Below, in pieces: positions 52,965 to 62,660 of a DNA stretch of 64,000 nucleotides. Source of the stretch: Lysinibacillus cavernae. GTDB taxonomy: Bacteria > Bacillota > Bacilli > Bacillales_A > Planococcaceae. Under the pieces are notes generated by a model that saw nothing but the letters and a program-made list of their open reading frames with translations, did not search any database and was not told the DNA's origin. Both the position numbers and the translations under genes were made by a program. The DNA lies in NCBI RefSeq assembly GCF_009724685.1, contig NZ_WMEF01000001.1:496001-560000 (forward strand), given 5' to 3'. Numbering within the stretch: position 1 is the first letter of the stretch; each line of letters starts with the position of its first letter.

Positions 52965-54149
52965 ATGTCAAACGAGGTAGTAATAGTAAGTGCTGTACGG
53001 ACAGCCATTGGCTCATTCCAAGGGTCATTGAAAGATGTACCAGCAACAACTTTAGGTAGTATTGTTATTAAAGAGGCATTAACACGTGCAGGGGTAGCAG
53101 GGGAACACGTTGATGAGGTCATTATGGGGAATGTCTTATCGGCAGGGCTTGGACAAAATCCAGCTCGACAGGCAGCAATAAAGGCTGGTTTACCACATGA
53201 GGTCTCTGCTTTTACAGTTAATAAAGTATGTGGATCTGGTTTAAAGGCAGTTCATTTAGCAACACAGGCAATTTTAGCTGGTGATGCCGATATTATTGTT
53301 GCAGGTGGTTTTGAAAATATGAGCCAAGCGCCTTATGTCTTAAAAAATGCGCGAGAGGGCTTCCGTATGGGCGATCAAAAAGTAGTGGATACAATGATTC
53401 ATGATGGCCTATGGTGTGCTTTTAATGATTACCATATGGGGATTACAGCAGAAAATTTATGTGATAAATATCAAATTTCACGAGAAGAGCAAGATGCCTT
53501 CGCAGCTCGTTCTCAGCAACGGGCAGAGGCAGCAATGACAGCTGGTAAGTTTGAAGATGAAATCGTCGCTGTAGAGATTCCACAGCGTAAGGGAGAGTCT
53601 ATTTATTTTGATAAAGATGAATTCCCACGAGCAGGCGTGACTGCGGAGTCATTAGCAAAGCTACGTTCAGCATTCAAAAAGGATGGCTCTGTAACAGCAG
53701 CGAATGCATCTGGCATTAATGATGGAGCTGCGGCGGTTGTAGTGATGTCAAAGGAAAAAGCACAAGAGCTAGGTATTCGACCAATGGCAAGTATTACAGC
53801 TAATGCTAGCGCTGGTGTTGATCCTGCCATTATGGGAACAGGTCCTGTCACAGCAGTCAAAAAAGCACTGACAAAAGCAGAGACAACTTTAGAAGATATC
53901 GATTTAATTGAAGCAAATGAAGCATTTGCAGCACAATCGATAGCTGTAGATCGTGAATTAAGCTTTAATCATGATAAACTAAATGTTAACGGGGGGGCAA
54001 TTGCTCTTGGTCACCCAATCGGTGCAAGCGGTGCTCGTATTTTAGTGACGCTGTTACATGAGATGGAAAAACGTGATGCAAAAATGGGCTTAGCAACATT
54101 ATGTATCGGTGGTGGACAAGGCGTAGCAACGGTTGTCAAGCGCCCTTGA
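52965..54149 (+). CDS. Acetyl-CoA C-acetyltransferase (thiolase)
   Basis: A 394-residue thiolase. The nucleophile is in [15 protein letters not shown] (about residue 89), followed by [30 protein letters not shown] with the catalytic histidine, and CIGGGQG with the second cysteine. It condenses or cleaves acetoacetyl-CoA. ATG at 52965 follows GGGGAG by eight bases. No other fatty-acid gene is adjacent. Confidence 0.94.
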   Translation: MSNEVVIVSAVRTAIGSFQGSLKDVPATTLGSIVIKEALTRAGVAGEHVDEVIMGNVLSAGLGQNPARQAAIKAGLPHEVSAFTVNKVCGSGLKAVHLATQAILAGDADIIVAGGFENMSQAPYVLKNAREGFRMGDQKVVDTMIHDGLWCAFNDYHMGITAENLCDKYQISREEQDAFAARSQQRAEAAMTAGKFEDEIVAVEIPQRKGESIYFDKDEFPRAGVTAESLAKLRSAFKKDGSVTAANASGINDGAAAVVVMSKEKAQELGIRPMASITANASAGVDPAIMGTGPVTAVKKALTKAETTLEDIDLIEANEAFAAQSIAVDRELSFNHDKLNVNGGAIALGHPIGASGARILVTLLHEMEKRDAKMGLATLCIGGGQGVATVVKRP

Positions 54150-54171
54150 TGTCAATAAGAAGGTGAATGTA

Positions 54172-54438
54172 ATGGGAAAGAAAAGAAAACAGCAACAACA
54201 TGCAGGCAATAGCATGACAGCTAGCTTGCCAAAGCAAGAGGCTGTCACATTAGCGGATCAGCTAGGTGGCGATGTGTTAGCAAAATTAAAAGCAGCTAAG
54301 CAAGATTTAACAGCTAAAGAACAGGCAGCAGAAGAAGAACGCCAAGCAAAGCTAGCTTTTGAGCGCAAACAACGTGAAAAAAATAAATCGTTTGAAGAAC
54401 TACTGAACGAATACGGCGATAAAGGCTCTAAATTTTAA
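54172..54438 (+). CDS. yqkE: DUF3886 protein YqkE
   Basis: An 88-residue, very charged and probably helical protein: basic N-terminus GKKRKQQQH, LADQLGGDVLAKLKAAKQDL, a long Glu/Lys/Gln helix and the family tail KSFEELLNEY. Unknown function. Starts after GAAGGTGA, 22 bases after the thiolase, so the two are probably cotranscribed. Confidence 0.88.
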   Translation: MGKKRKQQQHAGNSMTASLPKQEAVTLADQLGGDVLAKLKAAKQDLTAKEQAAEEERQAKLAFERKQREKNKSFEELLNEYGDKGSKF

Positions 54439-54442
54439 GAAT

Positions 54443-54481
54443 AAAACAGTGAATTCACACAGGTGGGTTCACTGTTTTTTC
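54443..54481 (+). terminator. Terminator of thiolase-yqkE
   Basis: AAACAGTGAA pairs with TTCACTGTTT and is followed by T residues. Confidence 0.88.
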
Positions 54482-54617
54482 TTTTATAGCATTTAAATTA
54501 TGTAGTAATAGTCGATATACAAAGAGAGATTTTTGAAATTAATGGAACGGGAGACGCTGCCAATAACATATACCTAATTGTAGTTTAGTATTAATTAAAT
54601 TATGTTAGGAGAACAAC

Positions 54618-55124
54618 ATGGTAGAATTACAGACAGAAAGAGTAAGATTAATACCTTTAAACGCCAAGTATTTAGAATTACTAATAGAGCATGAGGAACA
54701 AATGGCAAAGGATTTATCGTTAAGTAAGAGTGAAGGGAGTTTAGACTGCGAGCTTAAACAAGCATTGTATTTTAGACTTTCCAAAGTATTAGAAGATGAG
54801 CAAAACTATCTGTGGCATACGAATTGGTTACTTGTATTAAAAGAAAAAAATTGTGCTGTTGGTGGCATAATGCTTAAAGGTATTCCAAATGAGCAAGGTG
54901 AAGTTGTAATCGGGTATTATACTTTTCCTCATTATCAGGGGCAGGGCTATATGACAGAATCAATTATAGCTCTTAAAAACTGGTTACTTCATCAGCCAAA
55001 TGTAAAATACGTAATTGCAGATACCGAAAATGATAATGTGGCATCCCATCGAGTTTTAGAAAAAGCAGGAGCTGCCTTGTATAAAGAAACAAACTCCCTC
55101 TATTTTTGGAGGTTCCAACTTTGA
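54618..55124 (+). CDS. GNAT-family N-acetyltransferase
   Basis: A 168-residue acetyltransferase of the RimJ/RimL style: TERVRLIPLNAKYLELLIEH, GYYTFPHYQGQGYMTESIIA for the acetyl-CoA loop and ENDNVASHRVLEKAG. Starts after TAGGAGA. Substrate unknown. It stands alone. Confidence 0.87.
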   Translation: MVELQTERVRLIPLNAKYLELLIEHEEQMAKDLSLSKSEGSLDCELKQALYFRLSKVLEDEQNYLWHTNWLLVLKEKNCAVGGIMLKGIPNEQGEVVIGYYTFPHYQGQGYMTESIIALKNWLLHQPNVKYVIADTENDNVASHRVLEKAGAALYKETNSLYFWRFQL

Positions 55125-55451
55125 AATAGACTAAGGTAAAAAGGCTTTTGCAAAGGTTCTACAAATAAAATGAAGGTATTTACTACTCGTTTTATTGATG
55201 GTTGCTGTGACTAATCACTTCCCCACATTGAAAATAAGAGCGTAACTTTTTACTAAAAATAGAAATAAAGGGCTATGTTGTTCACAACTGCTAGAATGAA
55301 GGACAAGGAAATGACAAATTGAAGCGAACGGAGTGAGTGAAGCTGTTCATCGGCCTCCATTGAAAGGATGCTGGTGGAGCGGAAATCAACCATCGCCATC
55401 GCCTTGCCAAAAGGTCTTTCTACTAGTGACATTATTTTTTCAACAACATGG
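55125..55451. other. Gene-free spacer with a degenerate repeat
   Basis: No coding region is supported. The first half is plain AT-rich DNA; the second half (55313-55420) has a higher GC content and resembles the interspersed repeat described in the next entry. Confidence 0.5.
55313..55420. repeat. Degenerate Bacillaceae interspersed repeat
   Basis: GCGAACGGAGTGAGTGAAGC and GGAGCGGAAATCAACCATCG are words I recognise from GC-rich dispersed repeats of Bacillaceae. The stretch at 2477-2645 contains the related reverse form (TTGATTTCCACTACGGGCGG). This copy looks shortened. The call rests on memory of such repeats. Confidence 0.45.
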
Positions 55452-55487
55452 AAAGACAAAAGGCTATTAGAGTGCCTTTTGTCTTTT
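55452..55487 (-). terminator. Terminator overlapping the vanZ-like stop
   Basis: AAAGACAAAAGGC pairs with GCCTTTTGTCTTT across an 8-base loop that contains the stop codon at 55467-55469. Confidence 0.88.
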
Positions 55488-55943
55488 ATTTTTAAGCATT
55501 TTTCTCAGCACTGCAACAGCTCCAACAAAAACAATGGCCCCAGCTGTATCGACAAGCACATCTTGACCGCTCATTGTGCGACCTGGTGTAAAGCTCTGAC
55601 GAAATTCATCAAGTATAGCGATAACTGCTGTTCCACCAATGGCAATACTTACTGCGAAATGACGTTTTCCCCATGCAAAATACAGACCAAGTGCAATACA
55701 TCCAAACCCAATAAAATGTGTTAATTTACGGATTAAAAACTCTACAAAAGGAAAATAACCACGTTCTTCAACTGATACAATCGTACCCCAATAAGGGATT
55801 TTTAAAACGGCTAGTTGTTCTTCAAAAGGTTTGTGGGACAGTAAATCTTCTAATTTTGGAAGTATACTTTGTTGTTCATAGGTCATGCTAGAGGAAATCA
55901 CCAGCACAACTAAACAGATGATGAAGATTAGCCATTTTTTCAT
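55467..55943 (-). CDS. VanZ-like family membrane protein
   Basis: A 158-residue protein with four membrane helices and VanZ hallmarks: RKLTHFIGFGCIALGLYFA and AILDEFRQSFTPGRTMSGQD followed by DTAGAIVF. VanZ proteins are linked to low-level glycopeptide resistance or surface-lipid functions; the activity is unclear. Its start overlaps the stop of the aldo/keto reductase gene (ATGA). Confidence 0.9.
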   Translation of the reverse strand: MKKWLIFIICLVVLVISSSMTYEQQSILPKLEDLLSHKPFEEQLAVLKIPYWGTIVSVEERGYFPFVEFLIRKLTHFIGFGCIALGLYFAWGKRHFAVSIAIGGTAVIAILDEFRQSFTPGRTMSGQDVLVDTAGAIVFVGAVAVLRKMLKNKRQKAL

Positions 55944-56839
55944 CGGTGTTCTTGATACTGCTCATTTTTTGTCAGTTTATTGACTATATTAAAATCTGTT
56001 ATTGAATCTATTTTCTCGTAGGCTGCAAGCGTTTGTGCTAGCTGTTGTTGTGAGCTTGTGCCAATTACAGTTGAAGCGATGGTAGGCTCTTTTAGATTAA
56101 AAGCGATAGCCAGTGCGTGTAAATCATCATATTGAAAAGCTAAGTTTGTTAATGTTGTAGTTAAATCTTGTGCTGTATACGTGTTGAACCCATTAACATG
56201 CTGAAGTCGTTGTTGCCAGTTTTTCGTTAGTAAGCCCTTCGCGACTGTGCCACGTGTTACAACAGAAGCACCTTCATTCGCAATAAACTCAAACCATTCT
56301 TCAGGCCGGCGATCTAAGGCGCTATATTGCATCATGACACTTTTAGCTGAACTTGCGGGTAAAAAACGTTGTAACACGTTTGGTCGAATGGAGGAAATGC
56401 CATATTCCCGGATGAGCCCGTCTTTTTTCAATCCTTCAAATGTGTTGATGATTCCATCCCAGTCATCCTCGATTGTACCTCCGTGTAACTGATAGACATC
56501 AATGTAGTCAGTACCTAAACGTTTTAAGCTAGCATGGATAGCATCTTTTATATAGGATGGGGATGCATCCCAATGCCAGCCATCGACACCTTCTGTCCAA
56601 CGATTACCTACTTTTGTAGCTAGCACTACATCATGCCGGCGTTTTCCTAGCGTTGCTCCAATGATTTCCTCATTCGTTCCAAAATCATATAAATCAGCTG
56701 TATCAATATAATTAATGCCTGCATCTAAGGCCATATCGACAATTGCAGCTGCTTGCTTTTTATCAGTCGAAAGAGACATGCCTCCTAAACTAATCTCTGA
56801 AATAAACAAATCACTTGTGCCAAGCTGTCTTTTTTTCAT
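55940..56839 (-). CDS. yqkF: Aldo/keto reductase (YqkF-like)
   Basis: A 299-residue NAD(P)H-dependent reductase. Catalytic residues lie in INYIDTADLYDFGTNEE (Asp, Tyr), ATKVG (Lys) and YQLHGG (His); SVMMQYSALDRRPEEW and TVIGTSSQQQL bind cofactor. ATG at 56839 follows AAGGAGG. Synteny with yqkE and nudF supports yqkF. Physiological substrate unknown. Confidence 0.9.
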   Translation of the reverse strand: MKKRQLGTSDLFISEISLGGMSLSTDKKQAAAIVDMALDAGINYIDTADLYDFGTNEEIIGATLGKRRHDVVLATKVGNRWTEGVDGWHWDASPSYIKDAIHASLKRLGTDYIDVYQLHGGTIEDDWDGIINTFEGLKKDGLIREYGISSIRPNVLQRFLPASSAKSVMMQYSALDRRPEEWFEFIANEGASVVTRGTVAKGLLTKNWQQRLQHVNGFNTYTAQDLTTTLTNLAFQYDDLHALAIAFNLKEPTIASTVIGTSSQQQLAQTLAAYEKIDSITDFNIVNKLTKNEQYQEHR

Positions 56840-56915
56840 GCGATCAACCTCCTTCGATTTCTCTACTTGTAATGGTACAATGAACATATCTGAAGAACAA
56901 GCGAGGTTATCGTCA

Positions 56916-57473
56916 ATGAAAAAGTTTGAGGAAAAAACAACTAAAACGACACCGATCTATGACGGAAGAATAATAAAACTACAAATTGATGATGTAACTT
57001 TACCAAATGGTCAGGTTGCGAAACGTGAAATTATTAAGCATCCAGGTGCCGTAGCAGTCATTGCCGTTACTGCCGAGGGTAAACTAGTATTGGTAGAACA
57101 ATATCGTAAAGCGCTTGAACGTTCAATTATAGAAATTCCAGCAGGAAAACTTGAACCTGGTGAGGAGCCAGTGATGACAGCACGCCGTGAATTAGAGGAA
57201 GAGACGGGCTACGGAGCGCAAAGTCTTACTTTTTTACAAACTTTTGCAACTTCACCAGGCTTTGCGGATGAGGTTATTCATCTGTTTGTGGCAAAGGGAT
57301 TATATAAAATTGACAATAAAGCAGATTTAGATGAAGATGAATTTGTCGAACTATTAGAAGTTTCGTTGGAAGAGGCACAATTAATGATAGCAGATCAGCG
57401 TATATATGATGCTAAAACAGCATTTGCAGTACTCTGGCTTGCGGCAAATTTAGAAAATAATCTTTTAGCATAA
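56916..57473 (+). CDS. nudF: ADP-ribose pyrophosphatase (NUDIX)
   Basis: A 185-residue NUDIX hydrolase. The Nudix box spans GKLEPGEEPVMTARRELEEE and continues TGYGA (about residues 75-98). The N-terminal strand region with KREIIKHPGAVAVIAV and the IEIPAG segment fit the ADP-ribose group. It cleaves ADP-ribose to AMP and ribose phosphate. ATG at 56916 follows GAGGTT. It is divergent from yqkF. Confidence 0.93.
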   Translation: MKKFEEKTTKTTPIYDGRIIKLQIDDVTLPNGQVAKREIIKHPGAVAVIAVTAEGKLVLVEQYRKALERSIIEIPAGKLEPGEEPVMTARRELEEETGYGAQSLTFLQTFATSPGFADEVIHLFVAKGLYKIDNKADLDEDEFVELLEVSLEEAQLMIADQRIYDAKTAFAVLWLAANLENNLLA

Positions 57474-57526
57474 TAGAGACGGACGAGCATAAGCTGTACA
57501 AACCTTGATAGAAAAGGAGCATGTTT

Positions 57527-58039
57527 ATGTCTCGTACGGTGTCTATATTTTATCACGCTTCCATCATCGCAGTAAGTTTTGTTTGTGGCGTTATTTTCTT
57601 TCATATTATTGGTGGACCGAAAGCGGAACCATTTATTTTATTTATAGAGCCTCGATTAGTAGATGGGGACAGGCAATCCATTTTTCGTTTAGTACTGCCT
57701 GTCGCCATTTCCATAGGTCTTGTATTATTACTAGCAACACATAGCGTTTTAAAAGTTTTAGTGCGTGTGACAGTAGCCATACGTGCCACTTTTTTTGGCT
57801 TTAGTTCAGTTTTTTTATTACAAAAACTTGAAGCTTTTTGGCTTTATACGATTTGGTGGTTTCCATTTCAGCTCATCTATTGTATATTGTTGCTAGTCCT
57901 ATGCAATTTACTTGTACCCGCTTGGTCAAAGCGAAAAATCGGGAAACAAGTATCTGGTCGGACAATTTTGTTGAATTTTATCGCATTTTTCATCATAATA
58001 GTTGCTGAGTTTATTGTTATTTCTTATGTGTTAAAATGA
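57527..58039 (+). CDS. Five-helix membrane protein at the spoIIM locus
   Basis: A 170-residue protein with five hydrophobic helices (near residues 8-28, 50-70, 80-97, 105-130, 143-168). In Bacillus subtilis spoIIM lies between nudF and fur, and the layout GVIFFHIIGGPKAEPFI vaguely recalls SpoIIM, but length (214 there) and motifs do not match well. It may be a diverged SpoIIM or an unrelated protein. Start at 57527 after AAAGGAGC. Confidence 0.65.
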   Translation: MSRTVSIFYHASIIAVSFVCGVIFFHIIGGPKAEPFILFIEPRLVDGDRQSIFRLVLPVAISIGLVLLLATHSVLKVLVRVTVAIRATFFGFSSVFLLQKLEAFWLYTIWWFPFQLIYCILLLVLCNLLVPAWSKRKIGKQVSGRTILLNFIAFFIIIVAEFIVISYVLK

Positions 58040-58161
58040 TGGATTGAATGGACAGAAATTGTGATCAGATGAAAAAGTAGAAGCATGTTAGAAATCTATT
58101 CACTATCTTGTAATAGGATTTACTCCTTTGGTATAATGGAAAGAGTTTAGGGGGGCGTCAC

Positions 58162-58626
58162 ATGGAGAGCCGAATTGATCGTATAAAAAAACAGTTGCAT
58201 AGTGCTAGTTACAAGCTGACGCCGCAGCGAGAAGCGACAGTTGCTGTCTTGCTTGAGCACGAAGAGGATCACCTGAGTGCCGAAGATGTGTATCTTTTAG
58301 TAAAAGAAAAGGCACCAGAGATTGGTCTAGCGACTGTTTATAGAACGTTAGAATTATTAACGGAGCTCAAAATTGTCGACAAAATCAACTTTGGCGATGG
58401 CGTATCGCGCTATGACCTACGCCAAGAGGGAGCTGCCCATTTCCACCATCATCTTGTTTGTATCGAATGTGGTGCTGTAGATGAAATTCAAGAAGATTTG
58501 CTTGAAGATGTGGAAGCCGTTGTTGAAAAACGTTGGAACTTTATCATAAAAGATCACCGACTAACTTTCCACGGCATATGCTGGCGCTGTCATGATAAAA
58601 ACGACGAATCGAATGAAGAAAAATAA
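58162..58626 (+). CDS. fur: Ferric uptake regulator Fur
   Basis: A 154-residue Fur-family repressor. Winged helix at residues 15-85 (TPQREATVAVLLEHEEDHLS, ATVYRTLELLTELKIVDK), the HFHHHLVCIECG metal region and the second zinc pair in CWRCH. As Fe(II)-Fur it should bind the box at 7921. Its place between nudF and xerD matches fur (not perR or zur) in Bacillus subtilis. Confidence 0.94.
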   Translation: MESRIDRIKKQLHSASYKLTPQREATVAVLLEHEEDHLSAEDVYLLVKEKAPEIGLATVYRTLELLTELKIVDKINFGDGVSRYDLRQEGAAHFHHHLVCIECGAVDEIQEDLLEDVEAVVEKRWNFIIKDHRLTFHGICWRCHDKNDESNEEK

Positions 58627-58628
58627 CG

Positions 58629-58679
58629 AAAAACTGTCTGTTTTAATCTTTGGTATAGATTGAATCGGGCAGTTTTTTG
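58629..58679 (+). terminator. Terminator of fur
   Basis: An AAAACTG / CAGTTTT base is extended by an AATCT / AGATT upper stem and followed by TTTT. Confidence 0.8.
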
Positions 58680-58900
58680 TTTTATTTTGATTCAGCAAAA
58701 GAGCACTCTATAGGGGAGTCTTCTGACGATTTTAGGTTAACTGCTACTCCTCAGCTCGAAAAAATCTGGACACAAACGTAATTGATTTAACATATGGCTT
58801 CAACGACATTGTGGTGGATTATGTCGAATGGAGGGTGCTTTAGCACATTTTTTCTGGCCGTGCTAAAATAGAGAATAATTGACAGTGAGGGGGCGTTGTG

Positions 58901-59803
58901 ATGAATGAGTTTCAATATGCAGTAGAGGACTATATCCATTTTATACAGGTGGAAAGGCAATTATCTGTTAATACATTAGCATCCTATCGCCGTGACTTAG
59001 AAAGCTATGTGTTTTTCTTGAAGGAAGCTGAGGGGATGGCTGATTTTAGCCGAGTAGAACGAACAACTATATTGCGGCATTTAGAGCAATTACGTGCACA
59101 AGGGAAGACAAGCCGTACCGTTGCTCGTCATATCTCTTCCATTAGGAGTTTCCATCAATTCTTACTACGAGAAAAACGTGCAGAAACAGATCCGACAGTT
59201 CATTTGGAAATGCCAACGATTGAGCAAAAGTTGCCGAATATCCTATCTATCGAAGAAATTGAAGCTTTACTGACAGCTCCGAATCGAAGTAAGCCACAAG
59301 GTATACGTGATCTAGCGATGCTAGAGTTATTATATGGATCTGGCATGCGAATCAGTGAGCTCATTGCACTTGATCTAGCAGATATTCATTTAACAATGGG
59401 CTTTGTACGTGTATTTGGGAAGGGTGGCAAGGAAAGGATTATTCCACTTGGCAAAAGTGCGCTTTCCGCAATTAATGCCTATTTAAATGGTGCTCGTGGT
59501 CAGTTGCAAGGAAAGCATCCAAAAACAGATGCGTTTTTTATTAATCAAAGAGGGAAACGTTTAACAAGGCAGGGTTGTTGGAAATTAATGAAGGAGCATG
59601 CTTTAAAGGCAGGCATCCAACATGAATTAACACCCCATATTTTGCGTCATTCTTTTGCCACACATTTGGTCGAAAATGGAGCCGATTTACGAGCGGTGCA
59701 GGAGATGCTTGGACATGCAGACATTTCTACAACGCAAATTTATACACATATTAGTAAAACAAGATTATCTGAAGTCTATAAGCAATTTCATCCACGTGCT
59801 TAA
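58901..59803 (+). CDS. xerD: Tyrosine recombinase XerD
   Basis: A 300-residue recombinase that resolves chromosome dimers at dif with XerC/CodV. The N-terminal core-binding domain spans residues 1-85. The catalytic set is visible: LLYGSGMRISEL (Arg), FGKGGKERIIPLG (Lys), TPHILRHSFATHL (His, Arg), LGHADISTTQIYTH (His and Tyr nucleophile). ATG at 58901 follows GAGGGGG; GTG at 58898 is adjacent. A TTTAGCAC/GTGCTAAA inverted repeat lies at 58839-58867 upstream. Confidence 0.95.
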   Translation: MNEFQYAVEDYIHFIQVERQLSVNTLASYRRDLESYVFFLKEAEGMADFSRVERTTILRHLEQLRAQGKTSRTVARHISSIRSFHQFLLREKRAETDPTVHLEMPTIEQKLPNILSIEEIEALLTAPNRSKPQGIRDLAMLELLYGSGMRISELIALDLADIHLTMGFVRVFGKGGKERIIPLGKSALSAINAYLNGARGQLQGKHPKTDAFFINQRGKRLTRQGCWKLMKEHALKAGIQHELTPHILRHSFATHLVENGADLRAVQEMLGHADISTTQIYTHISKTRLSEVYKQFHPRA

Positions 59804-59906
59804 AATTTTTTCTATTAGGAAAATATTATATTTTAGTCGGATGTCTGACCTTTATTTTTCGCGTTTTTTTGGTAAAATAGAGTCATGAGATTAGGAGGCA
59901 ACCATT

Positions 59907-61088
59907 ATGAATAAACCGTTTAACAAAATCCATGTCGTTGTCATGGACTCCGTAGGAATTGGTGAAGCACCAGACGCAGCAGATTTTGGTGATGTTGGCG
60001 CACATACATTGGGACACATCGCTGAAAAAATGAATGGGCTTACAATGCCAGTAATGGAGTCCTTTGGTTTAGCGAATATTGAACCACTGCAAGGCATGCA
60101 AACAACTAATGAGCCAAAAGCATACTTCGGTAAAATGCAAGAAGCGTCTGTTGGTAAAGACACGATGACGGGTCATTGGGAAATCATGGGGTTAAATATC
60201 GATAAACCGTTTAAGGTGTATCCAGAAGGGTTTCCTGCGGAGCTTATTACAGAGCTAGAGAAACGTACAGGTCGTAAAGTGCTTTGCAATCAACCAGCAA
60301 GTGGTACACAAGTAATTGATGATTTCGGTCAGGAGCATATGGAAACTGGTGCAATTATTGTCTATACATCAGCAGATCCAGTTTTACAAATTGCTGCACA
60401 TGAGGAAATCATTCCATTAGAAGAAATATATAAAATTTGTGAAATAGCTCGTGAATTAACATTACAGCCTGAATTTTTAGTGGGGCGCGTAATCGCACGT
60501 CCATTTGTTGGGACGCCAGGAAATTTCACTCGTACGTCCAATCGTCATGACTATGCATTAAAACCATTTGGTCGTACAACGATGAATGTTATGAAGGACG
60601 CTGGTTTAGATGTAATTGCTATTGGAAAAATCTCTGATATTTTCAACGGTGAAGGTGTCACGGATGCAGTACGTACAAAAAATAATATGGATGGTATGGA
60701 TAAGTTTGCTGAAGTTGTAAGACGTGACTTCCGTGGTATGAGCTTTTTAAATTTAGTAGACTTTGATGCCAATTTTGGTCATCGTCGTGATCCATTAGGT
60801 TACGGACAGGCATTACAAGAATTTGATGCACGACTACCAGAAATTACGGATGCTATGTCAGAAGACGATTTATTAATTATTACAGCAGACCATGGAAATG
60901 ATCCAACCTTCCATGGTACGGATCATACACGAGAATATGTTCCATTAATTGTCTACTCTCCGCGTTTCGATGGTGGAGCTGAACTTGCACTTCGTGTAAC
61001 TTTTGCGGATATTGCAGCGACAGTTGCTGAAAACTTTAATGTAGAAGCACCACCATTTGGCAAAAGTTTCTTACCTGATTTGAAATAA
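59907..61088 (+). CDS. deoB: Phosphopentomutase
   Basis: A 393-residue alkaline-phosphatase-superfamily enzyme that interconverts ribose or deoxyribose 1- and 5-phosphates. Metal and catalytic motifs: [33 protein letters not shown] with the catalytic threonine, [12 protein letters not shown] and [11 protein letters not shown] with HTREYVPL. Starts after TAGGAGG. Forms an operon with pdp for nucleoside salvage. Confidence 0.96.
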   Translation: MNKPFNKIHVVVMDSVGIGEAPDAADFGDVGAHTLGHIAEKMNGLTMPVMESFGLANIEPLQGMQTTNEPKAYFGKMQEASVGKDTMTGHWEIMGLNIDKPFKVYPEGFPAELITELEKRTGRKVLCNQPASGTQVIDDFGQEHMETGAIIVYTSADPVLQIAAHEEIIPLEEIYKICEIARELTLQPEFLVGRVIARPFVGTPGNFTRTSNRHDYALKPFGRTTMNVMKDAGLDVIAIGKISDIFNGEGVTDAVRTKNNMDGMDKFAEVVRRDFRGMSFLNLVDFDANFGHRRDPLGYGQALQEFDARLPEITDAMSEDDLLIITADHGNDPTFHGTDHTREYVPLIVYSPRFDGGAELALRVTFADIAATVAENFNVEAPPFGKSFLPDLK

Positions 61089-61101
61089 GGAGGTTTTTCG
61101 T

Positions 61102-62352
61102 ATGAATATGGTTCAATTGTTTGAAAAGAAAAAACAAGGGTTGGAGCTATCTCAAGCTGAAATTCAATATTTTGTCGAAGGCTATACGACAGGTTCAATC
61201 CCGGATTATCAAGCAAGTTCACTTCTAATGGCGATTCGCCTACTAGGTATGTCTGATGAAGAAACATTTTATTTAACAAAGGCAATGATCGAATCAGGTG
61301 ATGTCATTGATTTAACGTCTATTGAAGGCTTTAAAATTGATAAACACTCTACAGGAGGTGTTGGTGACAAGGTAACACTTGTTGTAACACCAATTATTGC
61401 TTCTCTAGGGATTCCAGTAGCGAAATTTAGTGGTAAAGGTTTAGGTATTACCGGAGGAACAATCGATAAATTAGAATCGATTCAAGGCTTCAAAACCGAG
61501 CTTTCATCACAAGAATTTATCGATAATGTCAATACTCATAAAATTGCAGTTGCAGGACAAACAGGTAATCTTGTACCAGCTGACAAAAAGTTATATGCAT
61601 TACGTGATGTAACAGGGACTGTCGATTCTATTCCATTAATCGCTGCCTCCATTATGAGTAAAAAAATCGCAAGTGGTGCCGATGGTATTGTCCTAGATGT
61701 AAAGTGTGGTTCTGGTGCGTTTATGAAGACGCAAGAAGAAGCCCAGCTATTAGCGGATACAATGACGGCCATTGGAGAAAAACTTGGACGTAAAGTTGTT
61801 GCACATATTAGCGATATGGATAATCCATTAGGCAAAATGATTGGTAATAAGCTCGAAGTAGTGGAAGCTTATGCATTATTAAGTGGTCGTTTAGAAGAAA
61901 CACATGAGGATTTATTGGCTGAATGTGTTGTGATTGCTTCCTTAATGTATCAGGTTGCCGCTGGCGTGAATGAAACAGAAGCAACTGCTGCTGTTAAGCG
62001 AGTGCTTGCAGATGGTTCTGCAGCTGCAAAATTTGAGGAGTTTATTGTTGCGCAAGGTGGAGTTGCCACTGATATTGTACAAAATGAAACAGCTCATAAA
62101 GTAGCAGTGACGGCAGTAAAACAGGGCACTGTGGAAACAATCAATGCATTATTAGTTGGCGAAGCTAGCGTTAGTCTAGGTGCTGGACGTTTAACGAAAG
62201 AATCGGAACTTGATTATGATGCAGGTATTCAGCTGATTGCTAAAAAGGGTGACCATGTAAATAATGGCGATACAATAGCTTATTTATATTCAAATAATCC
62301 AATTGCTGAAGATACAATCAAAAAAGTACAGAAGGCTTATACAATTGCATAA
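61102..62352 (+). CDS. pdp: Pyrimidine-nucleoside phosphorylase
   Basis: A 416-residue thymidine/pyrimidine phosphorylase: phosphate site KHSTGGVGDKVTL, SGKGLGITGGTIDKLESI, ALRDVTGTVDSIPLIAASIM and the glycine-rich KCGSGAFM. The C-terminal small domain is shorter than the 430-plus residues typical of the family. It feeds ribose 1-phosphate to DeoB. Unlike Bacillus subtilis, no purine nucleoside phosphorylase gene lies between deoB and pdp. Confidence 0.95.
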   Translation: MNMVQLFEKKKQGLELSQAEIQYFVEGYTTGSIPDYQASSLLMAIRLLGMSDEETFYLTKAMIESGDVIDLTSIEGFKIDKHSTGGVGDKVTLVVTPIIASLGIPVAKFSGKGLGITGGTIDKLESIQGFKTELSSQEFIDNVNTHKIAVAGQTGNLVPADKKLYALRDVTGTVDSIPLIAASIMSKKIASGADGIVLDVKCGSGAFMKTQEEAQLLADTMTAIGEKLGRKVVAHISDMDNPLGKMIGNKLEVVEAYALLSGRLEETHEDLLAECVVIASLMYQVAAGVNETEATAAVKRVLADGSAAAKFEEFIVAQGGVATDIVQNETAHKVAVTAVKQGTVETINALLVGEASVSLGAGRLTKESELDYDAGIQLIAKKGDHVNNGDTIAYLYSNNPIAEDTIKKVQKAYTIA

Positions 62353-62362
62353 ACGTTCGTTA

Positions 62363-62399
62363 GCGAGAGCTCTCACTTTAAGAGAGCTCTCGCTTTTTT
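62363..62399 (+). terminator. Terminator of deoB-pdp
   Basis: A perfect 12-base GCGAGAGCTCTC stem with a seven-base loop is followed by TTTTTT. Confidence 0.95.
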
Positions 62400-62660
62400 G
62401 TCGTTCTATGGATAGAACAATCAAAGTGACAGATAGGCCCATAAAACAAAAGGATAGAAAATCAAAAGTGATGATTGAAACAATCAAACTTTAGGAATCA
62501 ATTGCGTTTAGAAAATGTTGAATTATCCCATACTGCACTTAACCTAAAAAGCTATAAGTATGTCGATTAGACACTATTTCGGAAGACTTTGCACTAGTTC
62601 TGTCAGCCGCAAGGATTCACCGTAAGGAATGTGGAATTGCACGAGGAGGAGGCGATGTTC
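62400..62660. other. Promoter region of the spoIIA operon
   Basis: No gene is supported. It holds Spo0A-like boxes TGTTGAA (62517-62523) and TGTCGAT (62561-62567), each one mismatch from the core TGTCGAA, and a SigH-like promoter at 62610-62639. Confidence 0.55.
62610..62639 (+). promoter_or_regulatory. SigH-like promoter of spoIIA
   Basis: AAGGATT in the -35 region and GTGGAATTG at 62631 fit the SigH pattern RNAGGAWWW-N12-RNNGAATWW, with mismatches only at outer positions. spoIIA is a classical SigH and Spo0A-P target. Confidence 0.65.
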
